Source: DAOTEJ01 sp035454085 (GTDB lineage Bacteria; Pseudomonadota; Gammaproteobacteria; Burkholderiales; Burkholderiaceae_F). From it: a DNA stretch of 9,241 nucleotides. The notes under the pieces are model-generated. The model did no database searches, had not been told where the DNA came from, and worked only from the letters and a program-made list of their open reading frames with translations. Positions 1 through 7,384 of the stretch are shown here, piece by piece. The translations under genes and the position numbers were made by a program. The DNA lies in NCBI GenBank assembly GCA_035454085.1, contig DAOTEJ010000093.1, positions 1-9,241 of the forward strand, written 5' to 3'. Numbering within the stretch: position 1 is the stretch's first letter; each line of letters starts with the position of its first letter.

Positions 1-2272
<2,272 letters not shown>

Positions 2273-2303
2273 CAGCGGGCGGGGGCGGGGCGAACGAGCC
2301 CGG

Positions 2304-2309
2304 ATTGTA
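2304..2309 (-). promoter_or_regulatory. Probable -10 element for metH (TACAAT)
   Basis: Read on the minus strand this is TACAAT, five of six matches to TATAAT, in otherwise very GC-rich DNA. It would start transcription near 2297, giving a leader of about 25 nt before the metH ATG. The leader is mostly C and G, has no Shine-Dalgarno and is too short for a riboswitch. No convincing -35 box lies 16-18 bp upstream, so the call rests on the -10 match and its position. Confidence 0.45.
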
Positions 2310-2391
2310 GGGGGCGTGCGGCAGCGCAGCGCTCGGGGCTGTGAATCCCGACCGGTTCGGGGCCGCAGGTGATTTCGCGGCCTGCTCGCTC

Positions 2392-2524
2392 CGGCCGCCG
2401 GGACGCTGCGCTGCCAGCGATCAGAGGAGGTCGCCCCAAGGGGAGCCGAGCGAAGTGGGTTCCGCTTGCCTTGGCTCGCGAGCTCTCGCGTCTAGACGCG
2501 ATGCGGCCGCCGGGGCGCTGCGCT
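2392..2524. repeat. 21-bp direct repeat pair (2392-2412 and 2504-2524)
   Basis: The two 21-mers begin CGGCCGCCGGG and end CGCTGCGCT, and differ at one base (A at 2403, G at 2515). They lie 112 bp apart. The right copy runs into nested-stem element 1 and supplies part of its outer arm. The left copy is followed by unrelated sequence (GCCAGCGATCAGAGG), so only this head is shared. It may be the remnant of a third element or a separate short repeat unit. Confidence 0.6.
2486..2501. repeat. 16-bp perfect palindrome TCGCGTCTAGACGCGA
   Basis: Perfect self-complementary sequence with no loop, centred on TCTAGA. It sits between the direct-repeat copies and just left of nested-stem element 1. It could be a symmetric protein-binding site or one more unit of the repeat cluster. 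Nothing in the sequence decides which. Confidence 0.5.
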
Positions 2525-2587
2525 CCGTTCGTGTCCCTCGGCCGCCCTTGGCGGCCTCCTCCTTGACCTCACTGCACGCAGCGCCCC
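2512..2587 (+). repeat. Nested-stem element, copy 1
   Basis: The outer arms are a perfect 11-bp inverted repeat (2512-2522 with 2577-2587, GGGGCGCTGCG / CGCAGCGCCCC). The inner hairpin is GGCCGCC-CTT-GGCGGCC (2540-2556). Between them lie TCGTGTCCC (2529-2537), two bases before the inner stem, and TCCTCCTTGACCTC (2557-2570), directly after it. Both blocks recur exactly in copy 2 on the other strand, which defines the element's orientation. It could be a REP/MITE-like DNA repeat or a structured RNA. CCTCCTT resembles the anti-Shine-Dalgarno end of 16S rRNA, but I see no promoter for it. Confidence 0.65.
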
Positions 2588-2634
2588 ACCGGCCTTCGGC
2601 GCAACACGGGGCCGAACACCTGTCGCGCGGCGCA

Positions 2635-2735
2635 GCCGCGGGCAGTGGGTGCGCTGGAGCGAGGTCAAGGAGGAGGACCGGTCGGGCACGACCGGTCCGG
2701 GGGACACGAGCGCAAGCGCACCCGCTGCCCGCGGC
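2635..2735 (-). repeat. Nested-stem element, copy 2 (inverted)
   Basis: The outer arms are a 21-bp inverted repeat with one mismatch (2635-2655 with 2715-2735). The inner hairpin is a perfect 10-bp stem with a 4-nt loop (2675-2684 and 2689-2698, GGACCGGTCG / CGACCGGTCC). On the minus strand the order is TCGTGTCCC (2709-2701), two bases, the inner stem, then TCCTCCTTGACCTC (2674-2661). This matches copy 1 in order and spacing around the inner stem. The inner stem sequence differs from copy 1 but stays fully paired. The two copies face each other with 47 bp between them. Confidence 0.68.
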
Positions 2736-2831
2736 GGAAACCACCGGCACGAAGAACCCGAACACAGGCGCGCTCGCTGCTCGCACCGGAAGGGTCTGGA
2801 CCGGGTGACGCGCGAAGCCGCGCCCGTCACT

Positions 2832-2862
2832 TGAGGCGCGCGACGCGGGTCCTCGCGCCTCA
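2832..2862 (-). terminator. Hairpin at the end of the GMC gene, possible weak terminator
   Basis: A perfect 9-bp stem (TGAGGCGCG 2832-2840 with CGCGCCTCA 2854-2862) encloses a 13-nt loop. The GMC stop codon (TGA, 2862-2860) lies inside the first arm as transcribed. The following minus-strand sequence is AAGTGACGGGCG, without a T-run, so it is not a classical intrinsic terminator. It may slow polymerase or protect the mRNA 3' end. Confidence 0.35.
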
Positions 2863-4479
2863 GGCAGCCTGCAGTTCGCGGCGCCAGTCGGCGCGGATAA
2901 AGCCGGCCGCGCGCTCGCCGATCATCATCGCCGGGGCGTTGGTGTTGCCCGAGACGAGCGAAGGGATCACCGAGCAGTCGGCCACGCGCAGGCCGGTCAC
3001 CTGACGAACGCGCAACTGCGGGTCGACCACGGCGCGCTCGTCCGAGCCCATGCGGCAGGTTCCCACCGGGTGATAGATGGTGTCGGCGTGGGCGCGGATC
3101 GCGGCGCGGATCTCGTCGTCGGATTCGACCGCGGCAAAGTAGAGCTCGCGTGAACGGTCGCCGCCGCGCACCGCCGCGAAGGCCGGCTGCGCGAAGATGC
3201 GACGCACGATCTTGAAGCCGTCGACGAGCACCTGCACGTCTCGCTCGTCCGACAGGAAGCGCGGGTCGATCAGGGGCGCGTCGCGCGTGTCGGGCGAGGC
3301 CAGTCGCACCGTGCCGCGCGAGTAAGGGCGCAGGAAGCAGGAGTGGCAGCTCATGCCGTAGCCCCAGTGCCAGGTGCGGTTGTGGTTGTCGACCATGCCG
3401 ACCACGAAGTGCAACTGCAGGTCGGGGCGGTCGAGCTCCGGGCGGGTGCGCACGAAGGCGCCAGCCTCGGCGAAGTTGGAGGTAAGAACGCCGTCGCGGC
3501 TGCGTCGCCACTGCAGCGCGCCCTTGGCCAGCACCGCCCCGCCGCCGAAGGTCAGGCCCAGCAGCTCGTCGCTGTCGGCGCGACGGTTGATGATGATGTC
3601 GAGGTGATCCTGCAGGTTCTCGCCCACCGGCAGGCTGGCCACCACCGGGATGCCCAGGCTCTGCAGATGCGCCGCCGGCCCCACGCCCGAGGCCATGAGC
3701 AGCTGCGGCGACTGCAGGGCGCCGGCTGCCAGGATCACCTCGCGCGCGGCACGCAGCATGAGTGGCTGCCCCTGGCGCTGCGCCTCGATGCCCACGGCGC
3801 GGCTGCCCTCGAAGACGACGCGACGCGCCAGGGTGTGAGTGAACACGGCGAGGTTCTGCCGCCCGCGCGCCGGCTCGAGGAAGGCGCGCGCCGCGGACCA
3901 GCGCTCGCCATTTTTCTGCGTCACCTGGTAGGGACCGGCGCCCTCCTGGGTGGCGCCGTTGAAGTCCGGGTTGTACGGAATGCCCGCCTGCTGTGCGGCC
4001 TCGATGAAGCGCGCGCCAAAGGGGTTGGGCGAGCGTAGATCCATGACGTTGAGCGCTCCGCCAGCGCCGTGAAAGGCGTCGGCGCCGCGCTCGTTGTGTT
4101 CCAGCGCCTTGAACACCGGAAGCACGTCCGACCAGGCCCAGCCCGGCGCGCCGTCTGCCGCCCAGCCGTCGTAGTCCTGGGGCTGGCCGCGCAGGTAGAT
4201 CATGGCGTTGATGGCCGACGACCCGCCCAGCCCCCGTCCGCGCGGCTGGTAGCCGCGGCGGCCATTGAGCCCGGCCTGAGGCACGGTCTCGAAGGCCCAG
4301 TTGCAGCGGTTGGCGTTGACGATGTGCACCGCCGCGCCGGTGGGGACGCGATTGAGCACACGCGCGTTGTCGTCGCCGGCCTCGACCAGCGCGACCCGCA
4401 CCGACGGGTCTTCGGAAAGCCGCGCGGCAAGCACGCAGCCCGCGGAGCCTCCCCCGACGATCACGTAGTCGAAGTCCAC
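2860..4479 (-). CDS. FAD-dependent GMC-family oxidoreductase (choline/alcohol dehydrogenase type)
   Basis: A 539-residue glucose-methanol-choline oxidoreductase, probably oxidising an alcohol to an aldehyde with FAD. Visible: N-terminal dinucleotide-binding YVIVGGGSAG (5-14) with acidic Glu33; GMC signature 1, GRGLGGSSAINAMIYLRG (81-98); signature 2, GALQSPQLLMASGVG (253-267); and the C-terminal catalytic pair, His470 in YHPVGTCRMG and Asn514 in GNTNAPAMMIGE. The His-Asn spacing of 44 equals that of choline oxidase as I recall it. Length is typical of bacterial BetA/AlkJ-like members. There is no signal peptide, so it acts in the cytoplasm or at the membrane face. The start is GTG at 4479-4477 with GGGAG five bases upstream; the FAD motif begins at once, which fixes this start. 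The substrate cannot be read from sequence. No betaine-aldehyde dehydrogenase or choline transporter is adjacent, so a betA label is not justified. It is divergent from the MFS gene. Confidence 0.93.
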   Translation of the reverse strand: MDFDYVIVGGGSAGCVLAARLSEDPSVRVALVEAGDDNARVLNRVPTGAAVHIVNANRCNWAFETVPQAGLNGRRGYQPRGRGLGGSSAINAMIYLRGQPQDYDGWAADGAPGWAWSDVLPVFKALEHNERGADAFHGAGGALNVMDLRSPNPFGARFIEAAQQAGIPYNPDFNGATQEGAGPYQVTQKNGERWSAARAFLEPARGRQNLAVFTHTLARRVVFEGSRAVGIEAQRQGQPLMLRAAREVILAAGALQSPQLLMASGVGPAAHLQSLGIPVVASLPVGENLQDHLDIIINRRADSDELLGLTFGGGAVLAKGALQWRRSRDGVLTSNFAEAGAFVRTRPELDRPDLQLHFVVGMVDNHNRTWHWGYGMSCHSCFLRPYSRGTVRLASPDTRDAPLIDPRFLSDERDVQVLVDGFKIVRRIFAQPAFAAVRGGDRSRELYFAAVESDDEIRAAIRAHADTIYHPVGTCRMGSDERAVVDPQLRVRQVTGLRVADCSVIPSLVSGNTNAPAMMIGERAAGFIRADWRRELQAA

Positions 4480-4588
4480 AGCTTCTCCCGTTCTTGTGTG
4501 CGCGCCTTGCCAACGCAGCGGGCGGGCGCGCTGCGGTCATTCTCGCCAAATGAGAGGCGGCTGGGGCGGAGCGGCGGCACCACGCGAC

Positions 4589-4594
4589 TAGAAT
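4589..4594 (+). promoter_or_regulatory. Probable -10 element for the MFS gene (TAGAAT)
   Basis: TAGAAT matches TATAAT at five of six positions and ends 23 bases before the MFS ATG, implying a short leader of about 17 nt. No good -35 is seen 16-18 bp upstream. It lies in the 138-bp divergent gap shared with the GMC gene. No clear operator palindrome or GMC promoter was recognised there. Confidence 0.4.
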
Positions 4595-4617
4595 GCTTCC
4601 TCCAAAGCGCCCCTCCG

Positions 4618-5913
4618 ATGCGATACCCGCCCGCTCGGCTGGCCTTCCTCATGTGGGGAATGGCGGCGAGCTTCTACCTCTTCGGCTTCTTCCAGCGGGT
4701 CGCGCCAGCCTCACTGGCCGGCGACCTGATGCGCGACTTCGGCCTCACCGCGGCGGCGCTGGGAAATCTCTCCGCTTTCTACTTCTACGCCTATGCGGCC
4801 ATGCAGTTGCCCACCGGCGTGCTGGTCGACCGCTACGGTCCGAGCCGGCTCTTCTTCGTCGGGGCCCTGCTCGCCGGGCTGGGGGCGCTGCTGTTCGCGC
4901 TCTCGCCCACGGTGCTGGGCGCGGGCCTGGGCCGCGCACTGATCGGCGCGGCGCACGGCTTCGCCTGGGTGTCGATGCTCAAGCTCGTGGCGCACTGGTT
5001 CCCGGCCACCCGCTTCGCCAGCATGAGCGGCCTGTCGCTGGCGGTGGGGACGCTGGGCGCGGTACTGGCGGGGCCGCCGCTGCGCTGGCTCGCCGACGAC
5101 TACGGCTGGCGCACCGTGATTGCCGCCTCGGGCGGGCTGGCCCTGCTCCTCGCGCTGCTCGTGCGATGGAAGATGCGCGACGACCCGCTGGACCGCCGCT
5201 ACCGCAGTTACGCGCCGCCGGCGGCGCATCGGCAGGTGAGCGCCGGCCAGAGCTGGGCGAGCGTGTTCGCGGGCGTGGTGGAGGTCTGGCGCTATCGCAA
5301 TACCCTGCTGCTGTTCATGGTCAACAGCGGCGTGTGCGGCGCCTTCCTGACCTTTACCGGGCTCTGGGGCGTGCCGTATCTGTCGCAGGTGCACGGCTTG
5401 ACGGTGAAGCAGGCAGCGCTAATCACGGCGGCCATGCTCGTGTTGTTTTCGGTCGGCGGCATTGCCTTCGGAGCCTGGTCGGACCGCTGGCGGCGACGCA
5501 AGGCGCCCTTCATGGTCGGGGCCGCGCTGACCGCGCTGGGATTCGCCGCGCTGGCCCTGGTGCCCCAGGCGCCGCTGACGCTGCTCGTGCCGGTGCTCGT
5601 GCTGGCGGGCTTTGGCGCCGGCTCGATGGCGATCTCGTTCGGGCTGGCGAAGGAGTCGGTACCGGCGCGCCTGCAGGGCACGGTCACCGGCGCCATCAAC
5701 ATGGGCGTGATGACCGGCACCCTGATCCAGATGCCGCTGCTCGGGGTCTTGCTCGATGCACGCTGGGATGGTGCGCTCGTCAATGGCGTGCGCCAGTACG
5801 CGCCCGAGGCCTACCAGGCGGGCTGGTGGGTGCTGTTCGGGTGGCTGCTCGCGGCCGTCGCGCTGCTGTCCTTCACACGCGAAACCCACGCCAGGCAGAA
5901 CGGCAGCGCCTAG
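4618..5913 (+). CDS. Major facilitator superfamily (MFS) transporter
   Basis: A 431-residue inner-membrane secondary transporter of MFS_1 type. About twelve hydrophobic helices alternate with short charged loops, with a longer polar central loop (about 184-225, RWKMRDDPLDRRYRSY...) dividing two six-helix halves. The MFS loop 2-3 motif is GVLVDRYGPSR (67-77), and its partner in the second half is GAWSDRWRRRK (285-295). Further family-like features are RALIGAAHGFAW (106-117) and FGLAKESVPARLQGTVTGAINMG near 341-363. Substrate is unknown. The ATG at 4618 is preferred because the first helix starts about seven residues later, although no Shine-Dalgarno is visible. The frame stays open far upstream, but that part is antisense to the GMC gene and is not coding. 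It is divergent from the GMC gene, so a shared substrate is possible but unproven. Its TAG stop lies 2 bp from the stop of the opposing DUF3567 gene. Confidence 0.92.
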   Translation: MRYPPARLAFLMWGMAASFYLFGFFQRVAPASLAGDLMRDFGLTAAALGNLSAFYFYAYAAMQLPTGVLVDRYGPSRLFFVGALLAGLGALLFALSPTVLGAGLGRALIGAAHGFAWVSMLKLVAHWFPATRFASMSGLSLAVGTLGAVLAGPPLRWLADDYGWRTVIAASGGLALLLALLVRWKMRDDPLDRRYRSYAPPAAHRQVSAGQSWASVFAGVVEVWRYRNTLLLFMVNSGVCGAFLTFTGLWGVPYLSQVHGLTVKQAALITAAMLVLFSVGGIAFGAWSDRWRRRKAPFMVGAALTALGFAALALVPQAPLTLLVPVLVLAGFGAGSMAISFGLAKESVPARLQGTVTGAINMGVMTGTLIQMPLLGVLLDARWDGALVNGVRQYAPEAYQAGWWVLFGWLLAAVALLSFTRETHARQNGSA

Positions 5914-5919
5914 ATCTAG
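5910..5919. other. Palindromic convergent stop junction (CTAGATCTAG)
   Basis: The plus-strand TAG of the MFS gene (5911-5913) and the minus-strand TAG of the DUF3567 gene (5918-5916) are separated by AT, so both stops fall in one perfect 10-bp palindrome. No GC-rich hairpin with a T-run lies between the genes. Any terminator for one gene must lie inside the other, and the transcripts probably overlap at their 3' ends. Confidence 0.7.
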
Positions 5920-6170
5920 TGCACGGCCACCGGCTGATTCATCAAGGGCCGGTAGGCCGAGAGAAACTCATCCACCTCGTCCTGCTCGGGCTCCCGGGCC
6001 ACGAGTTCCCGCACCGACGCGCGAAAGGCGTCGGCCTCGGCGCCGCGCAGGTAGATCTCGCGGCGCAGGGACTTGTCGACGATCTCGTAGCTGCCGGTGG
6101 CGGGCGCATCGGCGCCGCCCTCGCGAAACTCGAGCACGGTGTAGTAGGGGCTGTCGTAGATCAGTTGCAT
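5916..6170 (-). CDS. DUF3567-family small protein, function unknown
   Basis: An 84-residue soluble, acidic protein. It starts MQLIYDSPYYTVLEF, has GSYEIVDKSLRREIYLRGAEADAF in the middle (about 26-49), and ends EFLSAYRPLMNQPVAVH. I recognise this pattern (Met-Gln start, a 'YEIVDKxxRREIxLxG' core and a 'QPVxxH' C-terminus) as DUF3567, a small family known to me from Burkholderiales and Rhodocyclales. No function is established and there is no signal peptide or membrane segment. The ATG at 6170-6168 has AGGAG four bases upstream, a strong ribosome site. It follows the hydrolase gene after 102 bp. In that gap I see no terminator and only a weak promoter-like TTGAAT, so it may be read through from the trkH cluster or transcribed alone. 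It ends tail-to-tail with the MFS gene. Confidence 0.85.
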   Translation of the reverse strand: MQLIYDSPYYTVLEFREGGADAPATGSYEIVDKSLRREIYLRGAEADAFRASVRELVAREPEQDEVDEFLSAYRPLMNQPVAVH

Positions 6171-6272
6171 GGCACTCCTGCGAACGGGCCGCCGGGAGGG
6201 AAGCGCCGCCGCAGGCAGAACATGGGTGCTGCCGCCGCTGATTCAAGTCGCCGGAGATAGAGCGGGCAAACG

Positions 6273-7070
6273 CTAGTGCTCGGTGAGGAAGCGCTCGAGG
6301 CTCGCGTTGAAGGCCTCGGCCTGCTCGAGGTTCGAGAGGTGGGCCGCGTCGCGCAGGGTGACGAGCCGCGACCCGTGGATCGCCTGGGCGATGAGCTCGG
6401 CCTCGGCGGGGGGGGTGCCGCGATCCTGATCCCCCACCAGGATCAGGGTCGGGCAGCGGATCACCGCCAGGCGCGAGGTCAGCGCGATGCGCGCGACCAC
6501 GCGCGCGCAGGCTGCGTAGCCTTCGACCGGGGTGTCGCGCAGCACTTGTCCGACGGCCGCCACCACCTCCGGGTGCCGCGCGCGGAATCCCGCGGTGAAC
6601 CAGCGCTCCATCGTGGCGGGCACCAGGCCTCCCATGCCCGCCCGGCGCGCCTGCTGGATGCGCGCTTCGATCTGCGCCGGCGCGTCCGGCGCGGCGCGGC
6701 TGGCGGTGTCGGCGAGCGTGAGGCTGCGCAGGCGCACCTGATGCCGCAGCGCGAGCTGCTGGCCGATCATGCCGCCGAGCGAGAGCCCCACGAAGTGAAC
6801 CTGGGCGATGTAGAGCTCGTCGAGCAGGAGCTTGAGCTCGTCGGCCAGTCGCTCGAGCGTTGTCTCGCCCGGCGCCAGCCCACTCGCCCCGTGCCCGCGC
6901 AGGTCGTAGCGCAGGATGCGGTAACGAGGCGCCAGGAAGGCGGCCTGGGCATCCCACATGCGGTGATCGCTGCCCAGGGCGTGGACCATGACGATCCACG
7001 GCCGTGCCGGGTCTTGCGTGCCGTCGATGCGATAGGCGATCTCGGTGTCCTGGATGCGGACGGACTTCAT
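6273..7070 (-). CDS. Alpha/beta hydrolase, 3-oxoadipate enol-lactonase (PcaD)-like
   Basis: A 265-residue alpha/beta-hydrolase, the usual full length for PcaD-type enzymes. Visible: oxyanion-region HALGSDHRMWD (30-40), strand plus RYDLRGHGAS (54-63), nucleophile elbow GLSLGG with Ser97, acidic residue Asp216 in GDQDRGTP (213-220), and catalytic His244 in DAAHLSNLEQ. The AHLSNLE context and overall spacing resemble 3-oxoadipate enol-lactonase, which opens the lactone in the protocatechuate branch of the beta-ketoadipate pathway. No other pca gene is present here, so the physiological ester or lactone is uncertain and no symbol is given. No signal peptide, so cytosolic. The ATG (7070-7068) overlaps the TGA of the upstream small ORF as ATGA, with GGAAG seven bases ahead, indicating translational coupling. 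Confidence 0.9.
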   Translation of the reverse strand: MKSVRIQDTEIAYRIDGTQDPARPWIVMVHALGSDHRMWDAQAAFLAPRYRILRYDLRGHGASGLAPGETTLERLADELKLLLDELYIAQVHFVGLSLGGMIGQQLALRHQVRLRSLTLADTASRAAPDAPAQIEARIQQARRAGMGGLVPATMERWFTAGFRARHPEVVAAVGQVLRDTPVEGYAACARVVARIALTSRLAVIRCPTLILVGDQDRGTPPAEAELIAQAIHGSRLVTLRDAAHLSNLEQAEAFNASLERFLTEH

Positions 7071-7384
7071 GGCATGGCTTCCAGTGAGAGTGCCGGGTCG
7101 GCGAGCAGGTCGCGCACGCGCTCGAGGTGAGCGTCGCCCGCCAGCACGAGCAGGACATGTTCCGGCCGATGCCGCCGCAGCAGGCGCACGAGCGCCACGC
7201 GCATCGGCAGCTGCCCGAGGCAGCAGGGGCAGCCCGGCGCGAGCGGCGTGATCGCCAGATCCTCGGGCAGCGCAGGGGTCGGTGCCAGGCCCTCGACCAG
7301 GGCCGCGCGCCGCGCGCCCTCAGTGCGCGCCAGCCAGGCGGCGATCGCTGCGCTGCCGGCCACGGCCACGGTCGCCGTGCCCAT
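7067..7384 (-). CDS. Small CobW/G3E-GTPase-like protein lacking the P-loop
   Basis: A 105-residue protein whose ATG (7384-7382) overlaps the trkH TGA as TGATG and whose TGA overlaps the hydrolase ATG as ATGA. No separate Shine-Dalgarno is seen, so translation probably depends on coupling to trkH. Residues 50-82, PGCPCCLGQLPMRVALVRLL then PEHVLLVLAGD, resemble the CobW/G3E segment that has GCxCC metal ligands, a helix with an RxxLxxLL pattern and a hydrophobic Walker B-like strand. Cys52, Cys54 and Cys55 form the motif. The N-terminus (VAVAGSAAIAAWLARTEG) sits where the GTPase P-loop should be, but GxxxxGK[ST] is absent. The whole C-terminal half of CobW (about 320 residues in full-length members) is missing. 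It may be a metal-binding relic, a stand-alone domain, or only a chance resemblance. That it is a real gene is much surer than its family. Confidence 0.7.
   Translation of the reverse strand: MGTATVAVAGSAAIAAWLARTEGARRAALVEGLAPTPALPEDLAITPLAPGCPCCLGQLPMRVALVRLLRRHRPEHVLLVLAGDAHLERVRDLLADPALSLEAMP

Larger units (their letters stand above)
2310..2859. repeat. Gene-free intergenic repeat cluster between the GMC gene and metH
   Basis: This stretch has open frames on both strands but none looks like a protein: translations are Arg/Ala/Pro-rich, family motifs are absent, and the frames run across inverted repeats. It holds two inverted copies of a nested-stem element (2512-2587 and 2635-2735), a 21-bp direct repeat (2392-2412 and 2504-2524), a 16-bp palindrome (2486-2501), and smaller hairpins such as 2361-2366 with 2377-2382 and CCCCAAGGGG at 2434-2443. 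The composition suggests a landing zone for short palindromic intergenic repeats. No transposase or RAYT gene is visible in the window. Confidence 0.6.

Noticed and set aside
2675..2698. The perfect 10-bp hairpin as a stand-alone intrinsic terminator for the GMC transcript
   Set aside because: In the minus direction it is followed by TCCTCCTTGACC rather than a T-run. It is better explained as the inner stem of repeat copy 2, though some pausing cannot be excluded.
2341..2808. A 155-codon plus-strand frame (and a 121-codon minus-strand frame) in the intergenic region
   Set aside because: Both run straight through inverted repeats and the palindrome, with Arg/Ala/Pro-rich translations and no plausible ribosome site or family pattern.
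2273..2859. Cobalamin, SAM or SAH riboswitch upstream of metH
   Set aside because: A fragment CCCACTGCCC on the minus strand recalls the GCCACTG part of a cobalamin riboswitch, but it belongs to an outer arm of repeat copy 2 and no B12-box-like partner follows. No SAM or SAH riboswitch core was recognised.
4069..4617. Extension of the MFS frame about 180 codons upstream of 4618
   Set aside because: Most of this part lies antisense to the GMC gene. The added N-terminus has no membrane segment or domain, and the MFS family begins at the ATG at 4618, just after a -10-like element.
4593..6260. A 555-codon plus-strand frame across the MFS gene
   Set aside because: It is an out-of-frame shadow of the MFS gene, Arg/Ala/Gly-rich, with no hydrophobic helices; it also runs through the DUF3567 gene in antisense.
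6171..6272. A promoter or terminator in the gap between the hydrolase and DUF3567 genes
   Set aside because: A minus-strand TTGAAT occurs, but no matching -10 lies 16-18 bp downstream. The GCC-repeat stretches form direct rather than inverted repeats, so no stable hairpin was found.
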